Source of the DNA: Gracilibacillus oryzae
Lineage (GTDB): Bacteria; Bacillota; Bacilli; Bacillales; Amphibacillaceae
Direction of reading: 5' to 3'
Assembly: GCF_009498735.1 (NCBI RefSeq)
Contig: NZ_ML762428.1
Coordinates: forward strand, 1-52,133
DNA: 52,133 nt
Position 1 is the stretch's first letter, and each line of letters starts with the position of its first letter. The notes under the pieces are model-generated. The model saw nothing but the letters and a program-made list of their open reading frames with translations. It ran no database searches and had not been told where the DNA came from. Of the stretch, positions 1 to 8,681 are shown in pieces. The position numbers were made by a program, and so were the translations under genes.

Positions 1-27
1 ATCGTGGTTGAAAACATTGTATCATGA

Positions 28-53
28 GGAAAGCTATAATGGCTTTTCTTTTT
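28..53 (+). terminator. weak terminator-like hairpin at left edge
   Basis: A 7-bp stem (GGAAAGC pairing with GCTTTTC, one G-T pair) is followed by TTTTT. It could end a plus-strand gene lying left of the window and converging on trp. The stem is short, so this is only a possibility. Confidence 0.3.
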
Positions 54-80
54 ACACAATTATACTGGCTTAACCCTCTT

Positions 81-380
81 CTTGCGACTTACCGCTCTCT
101 TCTTGCGACTTCCCGCTCTCTTCTTGCGACTTCCTGCTCTCTTCATGCGACTTCACGCTCTCTTCTTGCGACTTCACGCTCTCTTTTTGCGACTTCACGC
201 TCTCTTCTTGCGACTTCCTGCTCTTCTTGCGACTTCCCGCTCTTTTCTTGCGACTTCCTGCTCTCTTCTTGCGACTTCCTGCTCTCTTCTTGCGACCTCC
301 TGCTCTTCTTGCGACTTCCCGCTCTCTTCTTGCGACTTCCACTCTCTTCTTGCGACTTCCCGCTCTCTTCTTGCATCCTC
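81..380. repeat. 21-bp minisatellite, about 14 copies plus a degenerate one
   Basis: The unit CTTGCGACTTCCCGCTCTCTT recurs with starts at 81, 102, 123, 144, 165, 186, 207, 226, 247, 268, 289, 308, 329 and 349, and a degraded copy at 370. Most steps are 21 bases; two are 19 and one is 20. Copies differ mainly at the CCC/CCT/CAC position. Open frames on both strands through the array give low-complexity repeats (for example KRAGSRK) with no ribosome binding site, and the 19- and 20-base units break any one frame, so I do not call a gene. The array lies just past the trp terminator. Confidence 0.92.
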
Positions 381-382
381 CC

Positions 383-417
383 AAAAAAAGTGCCCCGCTC
401 TCCAATCGAGCGGGGCA
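383..417 (-). terminator. trp operon terminator
   Basis: On the minus strand a 10-bp perfect stem (TGCCCCGCTC with GAGCGGGGCA, 7-base loop) is followed by a seven-T run, 12 bases past the trpA stop. It is a strong intrinsic terminator. One arm contains CCCGCTCTC, the same string found in the adjacent 21-bp repeat. Confidence 0.9.
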
Positions 418-428
418 ATATCTTTCTT

Positions 429-1217
429 CTATTTAACTTTCGAAATCCGAGCTGAATCAATCAATTCCCGAATCGTATCTCTATCACCTTTATGCAATAA
501 GTCTACAACTCGGCTGCCGACTACCACTCCATCACACTGCTCTGTTAATGAAGCAACATGCTCTGGTGTAGACACACCGAATCCTGCCAGTACAGGCACT
601 TCGCATGTTTCACGCAGTTTTTCTAAATGCTCGCCTAAGTTTTCCTTGAAGGAAGAACGTTCTCCTGTTGTACCTGTCACTGTAACAGCGTATAAAAATC
701 CTTCTGTTCGCTTGGCAATCTCCTCCAGGCGATCTGCAGTACTTGTCAATGCTGCAAGACGGATCAAAGCAACTTCATTTTCCGTCAATAAATCAGTAAC
801 TAAGCCTTCTTCTTCCAGCGGCAAATCTGGAATGATCAGTCCATCTACACCAGCTTCAACACAAGTGGCAGCAAATTCTTTCACCCCATAGGCATGAATC
901 GGATTAATATATGTCATTAACACAATCGGGATGTTGCGCTCGTTTTTCTTTTCTTTTAATTTTTCTAAAACAGCCCGCAGTGACACTCCCCCAGCTAACG
1001 CCCGAATACCTGCTTCCTGAATTGTCGGCCCATCGGCAACTGGATCAGAAAAGGCAATTCCTAATTCTACTACAGTCGCGCCAGCATCTTCTAAAAAAGC
1101 AAGCTGTTCATCTAATTGATCAAGTCCGCCATCGCCTGCCATTATATATGGAACAAATGCTTTATCCCCACGTTCTTTTACTGCTTGAAACGCAGCTGCT
1201 AACTTTTCTTTACCCAT
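429..1217 (-). CDS. trpA: tryptophan synthase alpha chain
   Basis: TrpA cleaves indole-3-glycerol phosphate to indole and glyceraldehyde 3-phosphate and passes indole to TrpB through the tunnel of the alpha2beta2 complex. The 262-residue product has the normal family length. The string [18 protein letters not shown] carries the catalytic Glu (VELG) and Asp (FSDP). [10 protein letters not shown] and VVGSRVV near the end are the phosphate-binding loops. The ATG at 1217 is chosen because GGAGGTGA lies directly before it; an upstream in-frame extension has no such site. It overlaps the trpB end by 8 bases, which suggests translational coupling. It is the last gene of the operon. Confidence 0.96.
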   Translation of the reverse strand: MGKEKLAAAFQAVKERGDKAFVPYIMAGDGGLDQLDEQLAFLEDAGATVVELGIAFSDPVADGPTIQEAGIRALAGGVSLRAVLEKLKEKKNERNIPIVLMTYINPIHAYGVKEFAATCVEAGVDGLIIPDLPLEEEGLVTDLLTENEVALIRLAALTSTADRLEEIAKRTEGFLYAVTVTGTTGERSSFKENLGEHLEKLRETCEVPVLAGFGVSTPEHVASLTEQCDGVVVGSRVVDLLHKGDRDTIRELIDSARISKVK

Positions 1218-2415
1218 TTGCTTCACCTCCAAGCGCCTCACGTACTGTTTCGACATCTTTATCCCCGCGGCCAGATAAACAGATTACCATTACTTCTTCT
1301 TCTTTCATTTCCTTGGCTAACTTCATCGCATAAGCAATTGCATGGGAGCTTTCCAATGCTGGAATAATTCCTTCTGTTCTTGATAACTCCTGTAATCCAT
1401 CTAACGCTTCCTTATCAGTAATATGGACATAGTTGACCCTGCCAATATCGCGAAGATAACTATGTTCAGGACCTACTCCAGGATAATCAAGACCCGCTGA
1501 AATCGAATGGGCTTCTTGAATCTGACCATTATCATCCTGCAGCAAATAAGACATGGTCCCGTGAAGAATTCCTTTTTTTCCATAAGTTAATGTGACAGCA
1601 TGTTTGTCTGTATCGACACCTTCACCGCCAGCTTCGACACCGTAAAGGCGGACAGCTTCATCCTCAACAAACGGATAGAACATTCCCATCGAGTTGCTCC
1701 CACCGCCAATACATGCCACAACTGCATCAGGCAAGCGTCCTTCCTTGTCCCGAATCTGTTTTTTCGTCTCTGTTCCGATCATGCTCTGGAAATCTCGGAC
1801 AATTTGCGGGAATGGGTGCGGCCCAACAACAGAGCCAATAATATAGTGCGTATCCTCGACATTACTCACCCAGTAGCGCAATTCTTCATTTACAGCATCT
1901 TTTAAAGTCCCGCTGCCCTGATCGACACTCTCGACACGTGCGCCCAACAACTCCATGCGGAAAACATTTAATTTCTGGCGGCGCACATCTTCTTTCCCCA
2001 TAAAAATCACACATTCCAGGCCTAGTAACGCACAAACCGTTGCCGTTGCTACACCATGCTGACCTGCGCCAGTTTCTGCCACGACTTTTTTCTTGCCCAT
2101 TCGAACAGTTAGAAGTGCTTGTCCTAATGCGTTATTGATCTTGTGTGCCCCCGTATGATTTAAATCCTCACGCTTTAGATAAATCTTCGGTCCGCCTAAT
2201 TTTTTTGAAAAACGTTCCGCATAATATAACGGTGTCTCACGGCCAACATATTCTTCTAGATAATAATTGAATTCATCCAAGAATGCCTCATCACTTATTG
2301 CATCTTTGTAAGCTTTCTCGAGTTCCAACACAGCCGGCATTAATGTTTCTGGTACAAAACGTCCGCCAAAATCGCCAAAATGTCCTGTTTCGTTTGGTAC
2401 ATTATATGATCCCAT
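1210..2415 (-). CDS. trpB: tryptophan synthase beta chain
   Basis: TrpB condenses indole with L-serine to make L-tryptophan using PLP. The 401-residue protein has the PLP lysine in [13 protein letters not shown], the catalytic Glu in AETGAGQHG and the glycine-rich phosphate loop GGGSNSMG. The N-terminus [18 protein letters not shown] is typical of TrpB1, the form that pairs with TrpA. Start ATG 2415 follows AAGGTGAGG. An upstream GTG at 2424 is in frame but overlaps this site. The gene overlaps trpF by 14 bases and trpA by 8. Confidence 0.97.
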   Translation of the reverse strand: MGSYNVPNETGHFGDFGGRFVPETLMPAVLELEKAYKDAISDEAFLDEFNYYLEEYVGRETPLYYAERFSKKLGGPKIYLKREDLNHTGAHKINNALGQALLTVRMGKKKVVAETGAGQHGVATATVCALLGLECVIFMGKEDVRRQKLNVFRMELLGARVESVDQGSGTLKDAVNEELRYWVSNVEDTHYIIGSVVGPHPFPQIVRDFQSMIGTETKKQIRDKEGRLPDAVVACIGGGSNSMGMFYPFVEDEAVRLYGVEAGGEGVDTDKHAVTLTYGKKGILHGTMSYLLQDDNGQIQEAHSISAGLDYPGVGPEHSYLRDIGRVNYVHITDKEALDGLQELSRTEGIIPALESSHAIAYAMKLAKEMKEEEVMVICLSGRGDKDVETVREALGGEANG

Positions 2416-3028
2416 TTGCCTCACCTTTCTTTGCAGCTAGTATAAATGCTCTTATTTTATCTAAATCCTTCACATCGTCTGTCTCTACACCGCTTGATAC
2501 GTCTACACCTGCTGGATTCACTTCGCGGATTGCTTCTTCCACATTTTCAGCATGCAATCCCCCTGCAAGCAGAATTCGCTTATTTAAAAAATCCTGCTCT
2601 TTGGCAAGCGACCAGTCAAACTTCTCGCCATTCCCGCCGCGATATTTTCCTGCAGGGCTGTCTAATAAATAATAATCACAATCATAAGCAGCGATCTTTT
2701 CCAAATCTTCAGCTGATGTTACATGAAATGCTTTAATGACAGGCACACCAACCTTTTCACAAAATTCTGGTGATTCATCTCCATGCAGCTGAACATAATC
2801 TAATCCAACAACTCTCGCAATCTCCTGAATTTCCTCAAGCTCTTCATTGACGAATACCCCTACTTTTCCTACATTCGGCGGGATATATTTAGCCAGCTCT
2901 GCTGCTTCTTCCTTTGTAATCCGCCGCTTGCTTCTCGCAAAAACAAAGCCAATAAAATCGGTTCCTGCATCAACTGCTGTTAAAATCGCTTCACGGTTCA
3001 TCAGTCCGCAAATTTTTACTTGTACCAT
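2402..3028 (-). CDS. trpF: phosphoribosylanthranilate isomerase
   Basis: TrpF catalyses the Amadori rearrangement of phosphoribosylanthranilate to CdRP. The 208-residue single-domain TIM barrel starts [11 protein letters not shown], where the Cys of KICG is the general base. [10 protein letters not shown] near the C-terminus holds the general-acid Asp and the phosphate-binding loop. ATG 3028 is preceded by AGGAGAAT. It sits between trpC (2-base gap) and trpB (overlap). It is separate from trpC, as in Bacillus and unlike the E. coli fusion. Confidence 0.95.
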   Translation of the reverse strand: MVQVKICGLMNREAILTAVDAGTDFIGFVFARSKRRITKEEAAELAKYIPPNVGKVGVFVNEELEEIQEIARVVGLDYVQLHGDESPEFCEKVGVPVIKAFHVTSAEDLEKIAAYDCDYYLLDSPAGKYRGGNGEKFDWSLAKEQDFLNKRILLAGGLHAENVEEAIREVNPAGVDVSSGVETDDVKDLDKIRAFILAAKKGEANGII

Positions 3029-3030
3029 GT

Positions 3031-3810
3031 TTATTCTCCTAACGGTATACGCAATTGATCAAATGTTGTCTTCAGATCATCAGAGCGCATCATTGTTTCC
3101 CCAACTAATATGCCTCTCGCACCTGCCTTTGCGACTCTTTCCACATCTGCTCTTATTTTCATCCCGCTCTCACTAATCAGTAAGGTCGTATTCGTATCAA
3201 CCATTTCTGCTAATCTTTCGGTAACAGCAAGATCTACCTCGAATGTTTTTAAATCACGGTTATTGATCCCAACAATTTTCGCACCAATTCTTTTGGCCAC
3301 TAGCATTTCTTCTTCATTATGAACTTCAAACAATATTTCCAGGCCTTTTTGTTCTGCATATTGATATAATTGCGCTAATCTTGCTTCAGGAAGAGCTGCC
3401 GCAATGAGTAAAATTAGATTGGCCCCAGCATCATATGCTCTGTCAATTTGTATCTCATCAATAATAAAATCTTTATTCAATACAGGAATCTCCACTACTT
3501 CACGAACAGCCTGCATGTCTTCGATTGTTCCTTTAAAGAAAGGCTGATCTGTTAAAACAGAAATCGCGCCAGCACCACATGATTCATATAATTTCCCTTG
3601 ATCGGCAGGTTCTACCCCATAATTGATTAGCCCTTTAGATGGCGAAGCACGCTTCATCTCAGCAATAATACTCATTTTCTCTGCTTTCATAAAAGTTTCA
3701 TATAAAGAGACATTCACTCTTTTCCCCTGAATGGAGCCTGGCACATAACTCTGCTTTAACTGAGCTACTTCCTTTTCTTTTTCTGCGATAATTTTATCTA
3801 AAATAGTCAT
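3031..3810 (-). CDS. trpC: indole-3-glycerol phosphate synthase
   Basis: TrpC closes the ring of CdRP to indole-3-glycerol phosphate with loss of CO2 and water. The 259-residue barrel shows the expected order: EMKRASPSKG (catalytic Glu/Lys and substrate loop), VLTDQPFFKG, VLNKDFIID (catalytic Lys), GINNRDL (Asn), and SESG with GILVGE for phosphate binding. The start at 3810 has AGAGGTGTAAT before it. One base separates it from the trpD stop. Confidence 0.96.
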   Translation of the reverse strand: MTILDKIIAEKEKEVAQLKQSYVPGSIQGKRVNVSLYETFMKAEKMSIIAEMKRASPSKGLINYGVEPADQGKLYESCGAGAISVLTDQPFFKGTIEDMQAVREVVEIPVLNKDFIIDEIQIDRAYDAGANLILLIAAALPEARLAQLYQYAEQKGLEILFEVHNEEEMLVAKRIGAKIVGINNRDLKTFEVDLAVTERLAEMVDTNTTLLISESGMKIRADVERVAKAGARGILVGETMMRSDDLKTTFDQLRIPLGE

Positions 3811-3811
3811 A

Positions 3812-4837
3812 TTACACCTCTTGCTTAATCTTATTGCTGATTGTAATAAGGTTCTCTAATTTGGCCAATGCTGCACCTGAATCAATCGACTCACGGGCCA
3901 TCGCTACTCCTTCTTGTACCGTAACGGCTTTTCCATTGGCAAAAATTCCTAATCCAGCATTCAAAAGAACGGTGTCACGATGCGGGCCTTTTTTGCCTTC
4001 AAGTACATTAAGTAAAATTTCCGCATTTTCTTTGGAGTCGCCGCCTCTGATTTGATCATTTTCAACAACAGGCAAACCGACTTCTTCTGGTTTTAATGTA
4101 AATCGCATTATTTCTCCACGATCTAATAATACCAAATGATTCTCCCCAGCTAAAGAGGCTTCGTCCATATATCCTGCACCATTAATTATCAACGAGCGTT
4201 TGCGCCCCAGCTTGTGCAGAACACTTGCCATTGTTTCCAGTGAATCACGGCGATATGTGCCCATTAATTGCGAGGTTAATTTCACTGGATTTGTTAATGG
4301 TCCAATTACATTAAAAATTGTCGGGACACCTAGTTCTCTTCTCACTTTCATTGCCCGCTTCATCGCAGGGTGAACATTTGGCGCAAACAAGAAAGCAATT
4401 CCGTTTTCTTTTAAAATGTCATATGTTTGCGGACGGGTAAATTCTAATGGAACACCGAGATGTTCGAGCACATCTGCACTGCCTGTTTTACTGGAAATAC
4501 TGCGATTCCCATGCTTTGCTACTGTAATACCTGCACCTGCGATTACAAATGCGGATGTTGTGCTCACATTAAAGCTTTGCGAGCCGTCACCACCTGTCCC
4601 GCAGTTATCCATCGCGTCTGTCAGGTCATCTGGTAAGGAAAGCGGCGATATTTCAAGCATGATATTGACAAGCCCTGTAATTTCATCAACTGTTTCCCCT
4701 TTTGTTTTTAAAGCTGCCAAGAAGGCACCAATCGCCGTGTCATTTGTTTCCTCAGAAAAAATCATTCTTGCTGCATCTTCCATTTCTGTTAACGTCAGAT
4801 TCTCTTTTTCCATCACTTTTTTCAAATAGGTCTTCAT
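3812..4837 (-). CDS. trpD: anthranilate phosphoribosyltransferase
   Basis: TrpD transfers the phosphoribosyl group of PRPP to anthranilate. The 341-residue protein has the PRPP loop NCGTGGDGSQSFNVST, the anthranilate-binding KHGNRSISS segment, and GPLTNP later in the fold. The start at 4837 overlaps the trpG stop by 4 bases (ATGA type), and AAAGGAGCGAAAAGC precedes the ATG. It is the stand-alone form without a fused glutaminase. Confidence 0.96.
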   Translation of the reverse strand: MKTYLKKVMEKENLTLTEMEDAARMIFSEETNDTAIGAFLAALKTKGETVDEITGLVNIMLEISPLSLPDDLTDAMDNCGTGGDGSQSFNVSTTSAFVIAGAGITVAKHGNRSISSKTGSADVLEHLGVPLEFTRPQTYDILKENGIAFLFAPNVHPAMKRAMKVRRELGVPTIFNVIGPLTNPVKLTSQLMGTYRRDSLETMASVLHKLGRKRSLIINGAGYMDEASLAGENHLVLLDRGEIMRFTLKPEEVGLPVVENDQIRGGDSKENAEILLNVLEGKKGPHRDTVLLNAGLGIFANGKAVTVQEGVAMARESIDSGAALAKLENLITISNKIKQEV

Positions 4838-5421
4838 GCTTTTCGCTCCTTTCTTATCGCTTCGAAGAAATTGTTTAATAGTTTTTTTCCTCTTCCTGTT
4901 CCGATCGACTCTGGGTGGAATTGTAATCCGTATACTGGTAAATAGGTATGTTTCACTGCCATGATCTCGCCATCGTCCATTGCTGTTGCTGTAATTATCA
5001 GTTCTTCTGGAATTGTTTCCCGTTCTATAACTAATGAGTGATATCTCATCACTTCCAGGGGCTGCTCTAAATAGCTGAATATTTCGTCATTGCTATGTCT
5101 GATCATCGATGTTTTGCCATGTTTTATCTGTCCTGCATGGATAACTCTTGCTCCAAACGCTTCTCCGATTGCCTGATGGCCCAAACAAATGCCGAGGATT
5201 GGGAATTTTGTTGCAAGCTGCTGCACTACTTCAATACAAATCCCTGCTTCTGCCGGTGTCCCTGGACCTGGTGATAAAATAACCGCTTCAGGATTCATCA
5301 GTTCAATTTCTTTAAGGGAAGTTTTATCATTTCTGATGACTTCTACTTCCTTACCAAGTTCTGAGATATACTGATACAAGTTATAGGTGAATGAATCATA
5401 ATTATCGATTAATAAAATCAT
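4834..5421 (-). CDS. trpG: anthranilate synthase glutaminase subunit (component II)
   Basis: TrpG hydrolyses glutamine and feeds ammonia to TrpE. The class I amidotransferase triad is visible: Cys in GICLGHQAIGEAFG and His/Glu in QFHPESIGT. The length of 195 residues is standard. In B. subtilis the equivalent subunit is shared with folate synthesis and encoded outside the trp operon. Here it is inside the operon, overlapping trpE and trpD by 4 bases each, so it is probably trp-dedicated, but sharing with PabB cannot be excluded. Confidence 0.95.
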   Translation of the reverse strand: MILLIDNYDSFTYNLYQYISELGKEVEVIRNDKTSLKEIELMNPEAVILSPGPGTPAEAGICIEVVQQLATKFPILGICLGHQAIGEAFGARVIHAGQIKHGKTSMIRHSNDEIFSYLEQPLEVMRYHSLVIERETIPEELIITATAMDDGEIMAVKHTYLPVYGLQFHPESIGTGRGKKLLNNFFEAIRKERKA

Positions 5422-6797
5422 TTTTTGCTTACCTCCAATAACGATTTGGCTTTATTTAACGTTTCCTGATATTCTGATTCAGGGTTCGAGTCAAACACAA
5501 TTCCTGCACCTGCCTGCACGTAAGCTGTATTATCTTTGATTACCATTGTTCTGATCGCTAAAGCTAAGTCTAAATCCCCGTTCATATTAATATAGCCGAC
5601 TGCCCCTGCGTAAACGCCGCGTTTCTTATCTTCCAGATCGTTGATAATCTGCATTGCGCGGATCTTCGGTGCACCTGAAACGGTACCTGCCGGCAATGTC
5701 GAAACTAATGCATCTAATCCTGTGTAGTCACTTGTCAGTTGCCCATGAACCTCTGAAACAATGTGCATCACATGCTGGTACCTTTCAATTGTCATATATT
5801 TCGGAATCGTAATCGAGCCAATTTCACAAACACGGCCAAGATCATTTCTGCTCAGGTCCACAAGCATTTTATGTTCTGCCAGTTCTTTCTCATCTGCCAG
5901 TAACTCTGACGCTAACTGCTGATCTTCTTCTACCGTCTTGCCGCGCGGTCTTGTACCCGCAATTGGATTTGTGACAACATGATTGCCAGTCGTTTTAATA
6001 AGGCTTTCTGGTGATGCTCCTAAAACAAAGTAGTCATCAAAATCAATGAAATACATATATGGTGACGGGTTGGCAACTCTTAATTTCCGGTAAAATGTAA
6101 ATGGATCTGCATCAAATGTTGCTTTCATTCGCTGTGACAGCACCACTTGAAAAATATCGCCATCAACAATATGCTGTTTTGCTGTTTCTACCATTTCAAG
6201 GAATCTCTCTTTTTTAATCGATGTTTCGAAGGAAATGTTCAAATCTTCTTCCTGGCTGATTTTTTCCGGTGTTGCTATTTGATCTGTTAATGTTTGTAAC
6301 TGCTCTGTTAGGATATCTTCATTTCTGGTTCCGTCTAAATTTATTGTTAAGACGGTTACCTTCTGTTTCATGTGGTCAAAAACGATCACATCCTGGTAAA
6401 ACAGCATATGAACATCAGGCATCTCCATTTCGTCCTCAAGCAATGTACCAATATTCTCATATTGCCTGATCGCATCATATCCGATGTATCCAATTGCCCC
6501 GCCATAAAAAGCATATGGTAGATCCAGTGCAACATTTGGAATATGTGCTTTCACTGCTTCTAAAGGTAATTGCTCGACATTTTCTGTTGTCTCTTTTATA
6601 TGATTTATAATGGTTGTTTGTTTTGCTGAACCGATGATTTCTTTATAAGGGTTTAGACCAATGAACGAAAAACGGCCTTTTTCATTATGACTGCCGGAGC
6701 TTTCCAGCAGGAATTTCTTCTTGCCATTCATGCGATTAAAGACAGAAATCGGTGTAAGTGTATCCCCATTAAGTGTCATGCTTTTATAATTCACCAT
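5418..6797 (-). CDS. trpE: anthranilate synthase component I
   Basis: TrpE converts chorismate plus ammonia to anthranilate and is the committed step. The 459-residue protein has the N-terminal feedback site FLLESSGSHNEKGRFSF (the LLES tryptophan-binding motif), then the chorismate-binding domain with VVTNPIAGTRPRGKT, LAEHKMLVDLSRND, STLPAGTVSGAPKIRAM and VQAGAGIVFDSNPE. ATG 6797 is chosen because AAAAAGGAGTC precedes it; a longer frame to 6833 lacks a site. It is the first gene of the operon, with an unusually long leader upstream. Confidence 0.96.
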   Translation of the reverse strand: MVNYKSMTLNGDTLTPISVFNRMNGKKKFLLESSGSHNEKGRFSFIGLNPYKEIIGSAKQTTIINHIKETTENVEQLPLEAVKAHIPNVALDLPYAFYGGAIGYIGYDAIRQYENIGTLLEDEMEMPDVHMLFYQDVIVFDHMKQKVTVLTINLDGTRNEDILTEQLQTLTDQIATPEKISQEEDLNISFETSIKKERFLEMVETAKQHIVDGDIFQVVLSQRMKATFDADPFTFYRKLRVANPSPYMYFIDFDDYFVLGASPESLIKTTGNHVVTNPIAGTRPRGKTVEEDQQLASELLADEKELAEHKMLVDLSRNDLGRVCEIGSITIPKYMTIERYQHVMHIVSEVHGQLTSDYTGLDALVSTLPAGTVSGAPKIRAMQIINDLEDKKRGVYAGAVGYINMNGDLDLALAIRTMVIKDNTAYVQAGAGIVFDSNPESEYQETLNKAKSLLEVSKK

Positions 6798-6900
6798 AAT
6801 AATTGACTCCTTTTTGATAATTTTATTGAACAAAAATCCGCTTTGTAAGTATGATTATACTTGCTTACTAATGTACTAATTTCAAGTGTGCAATGAAGCC

Positions 6901-7022
6901 GCTGGGGAAAAACACTCGCTTTCCGTGGGCACGGCTTCAGCTAACTTGGTAAAGGAAACCACTTCACCAAGTGGATCTTCAGCTCGCGCTGTTCCCACTG
7001 GAGTCTCGCATTTTCCCCCAGC
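6901..7022. repeat. palindromic repeat element A in the trp leader
   Basis: This 122-base GC-rich segment is bounded by inverted ends GCTGGGGAAAAA and TTTTCCCCCAGC. Inside are CGCTTTCCGTGGGC, an ACTTGGT/ACCAAGT pair and CTGGAGTCTCGC. These match, from memory, a high-copy palindromic repeat of Bacillaceae genomes. It encodes no supported protein and lies within the DNA transcribed as trp leader. Confidence 0.7.
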
Positions 7023-7161
7023 TAGTTGATGCGTCCTAAACCAATAAGAGGAACGAATTTTTATTTTTATTTACAGCATTAGTGATCAATAAGTTCAAGC
7101 ACGTAAATTTTCCACCTGTAATATCAGCATTAGCAAGATATAGAGCTCGATTCCAAGTGGA

Positions 7162-7274
7162 GTAAATTAACGAAGACTCCTGCGGGATCAGAGGCCTAGA
7201 CGAGACCCCGCAGGGAGCGGTGTTTGCGACCGAGGAGGCTCGGCAGACGCCCGCGGAAAGCGAAGTTAATTTAC
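7162..7274. repeat. palindromic repeat element B in the trp leader
   Basis: This 113-base element has perfect 10-bp inverted ends (GTAAATTAAC and GTTAATTTAC). The inner part holds GACTCCTGCGGG, ACCCCGCAGGGAG, GAGGAGGCTCGG and CGCCCGCGGAAAGCG and is far more GC-rich than the flanks. It shares the CGCTTTCC/GGAAAGCG and GACTCC/GGAGTC strings with element A, so both likely belong to one family. The ~140 bases between the elements hold nothing I recognise. Confidence 0.7.
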
Positions 7275-7345
7275 GGAACGATAATCTAGCAGTATTAGAA
7301 TTAGTCATTGTCACACACCAAACATATCTGTTTATTTTCATTTCC

Positions 7346-7605
7346 TATAAAAAAATCCCTATATATACCAGCATGATATATATAGGGACGGTTATTCTGA
7401 CCGCGGTGCCACCACTATTTGAAGCTGGCTTGTGATAAGACCGGCTTCCTCTCTTGCATCCGGTAACGGGGATGAGGCGTTGCTCTATACTTATTTTCCA
7501 GAGCACTCTCCAAGGTCCATTCGGCTTAGACTGTATACTGGTTTCCACCATTCCCAGCTCTCTACAATACACGTCGTTAAGCTTACTCTTCCTTGTCAAC
7601 GATTT
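7346..7605 (-). promoter_or_regulatory. T-box riboswitch 2 (tRNA-Trp), leader-proximal to trpE
   Basis: On the minus strand the leader shows AGAGAGCTGG of stem I, the specifier context GAATGGAC with UGG (Trp) at 7519-7517, and the T-box string GGTGGCACCGCGG around 7415-7399. It ends in a terminator with arms CCCTATATATA/TATATATAGGG followed by a T run (7388-7350). Uncharged tRNA-Trp should favour the antiterminator and read-through into trp. It is the second of two units in tandem. Confidence 0.9.
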
Positions 7606-7683
7606 TTTCTATACTTTGCGCTTCAAAATTTTTATTGCATCAGGATAATTCTTTGCTGGAAATTTTATACTTTCCAAACATAT

Positions 7684-7955
7684 ACAAAAAGGGCTTCCTC
7701 TCCTTAAAAGGACGAGGAAACCCGTGGTACCACCTTTATTAACTGCAACAGCAGTTCACTAATCACGTCAAGCTTGATCGCTTATAACGCTACCCTATTG
7801 AAACGAGTGGGTTTCTCGCCAAAGCCTACTTACAGATGTGTTCGGTTTGGGGCTCGGAAGTCCATTCACTTATTTCCACACACTGGTTTGCACCAACCAC
7901 CAGCTCTCTAAAGTGCGATATTTAAGCTACTTCTCTTCGTCTTTGCCAACGTTTT
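7684..7955 (-). promoter_or_regulatory. T-box riboswitch 1 (tRNA-Trp), promoter-proximal
   Basis: The first leader has AGAGAGCTGGTGG, a specifier loop GAATGGAC with UGG at 7864-7862, the T-box GGTGGTACCACGG near 7734-7722, and a terminator with arms GGGTTTCCTC/GAGGAAGCCC followed by TTTTT (about 7722-7684). Both units read the same codon, which points to a two-step gate on trp transcription. Confidence 0.9.
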
Positions 7956-7971
7956 ATAAATTGTTGTTATC

Positions 7972-8000
7972 ATCATATTATGAATGATAGGTTTTGTCAA
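7972..8000 (-). promoter_or_regulatory. sigma-A promoter of the trp leader
   Basis: TTGACA (8000-7995), a 17-base spacer and TATGAT (7977-7972) form a near-consensus promoter. Transcription would start about 7965, just before the first T-box. There is no clear terminator between the upstream gene (stop at 8027) and this promoter. Confidence 0.85.
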
Positions 8001-8026
8001 TGCCTTTATTTAAATTTTCAGACTTT

Positions 8027-8575
8027 TCACAATTCGATTATTTCTTCTTCTATTTTCTCCCCAAGATGTCTGCCTGGCTGATCTTTAACTATCATAATAC
8101 GATCACCCTGCTGCAAATCCAGCACTTGTTTTTCTGAACCATCATGCCCTAATACATGCACACTGTCCGCATCTTGTAAGGTTGCAGAGATTACCGCTCC
8201 CTCCGATTTCAACACAATGCGGAGAAAGGGTCTTTTCTCCATTTTGACTCTTCCAATCGCAATGTTTCTCTTCTTTCCTTCAGCTGACATTACAGCAATC
8301 TGATCGCCTGGCTTCAATTCTGCTAAATAAGAAGTTTTCCCTTCGTCAGTCAGTGCATATTGATGAATGGCGCCAGCATTCACACGAAATGGCCTGGCAG
8401 GATAAGTATCTGTTGTTCTGTTCTCGGCAAGCACCAATAAGTAACCATGCCCTGTATTACCGACAAGAATTCCTTCCGTCGGCTGTAATTTGTCAACAAA
8501 ATCTAAACATACGCGTGTCCCTTCACCAATTGACTCCATTGCCACAACTTCTGCCTCTTGTAATCTGGAATCCAC
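8027..8575 (-). CDS. stand-alone C-terminal half of 3-dehydroquinate synthase II
   Basis: The 182-residue product matches, from memory of the archaeal family, only the C-terminal half of DHQ synthase II (archaeal AroB', about 360 residues). Recognisable strings are EAEVV near the N-terminus, GEGTRVCLDFVDKL, GILVGNTGHGYLLVLAE, ARPFRVNAGAIHQYAL, YLAELKPGDQI, IGRVKMEKRPFLRI and the C-terminal GRHLGEKIEEEIIE. The full archaeal enzyme makes 3-dehydroquinate by NAD-dependent oxidative deamination in an alternative shikimate entry. The GTG start at 8575 has GGAGGAAT just upstream, and the preceding sequence does not encode the missing half in frame, so this looks like a deliberate short gene. It sits directly before the Trp-regulated trp transcript. 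Whether it is catalytic, regulatory or a relic is unknown. Confidence 0.75.
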   Translation of the reverse strand: MDSRLQEAEVVAMESIGEGTRVCLDFVDKLQPTEGILVGNTGHGYLLVLAENRTTDTYPARPFRVNAGAIHQYALTDEGKTSYLAELKPGDQIAVMSAEGKKRNIAIGRVKMEKRPFLRIVLKSEGAVISATLQDADSVHVLGHDGSEKQVLDLQQGDRIMIVKDQPGRHLGEKIEEEIIEL

Positions 8576-8681
8576 TCTATTCCTCCATTCAATTTATACA
8601 ATTTTTCCACATTTTTATCATAGCTATTTATTGGACAATCATATACAATATACAGTGATTTGACAAATGGGAGGGGTATCA

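Noticed and set aside
81-380. CRISPR array
   Set aside because: Units of 19-21 bases directly abut with no spacers.
24-891. Several long open frames through 24-460, 82-891 and 143-460 on both strands
   Set aside because: They are created by the 21-bp tandem repeat, give low-complexity sequence, lack ribosome sites, and one runs antisense through trpA.
6901-7274. Insertion sequence or transposon remnant with a transposase
   Set aside because: The palindromic elements have inverted ends but no transposase frame or clear target duplication, so they are listed as repeats only.
7036-7599. Open frames in the trp leader (about 70-100 codons, both strands)
   Set aside because: They overlap T-box and palindromic repeats, have no ribosome sites, and the product composition is not protein-like.
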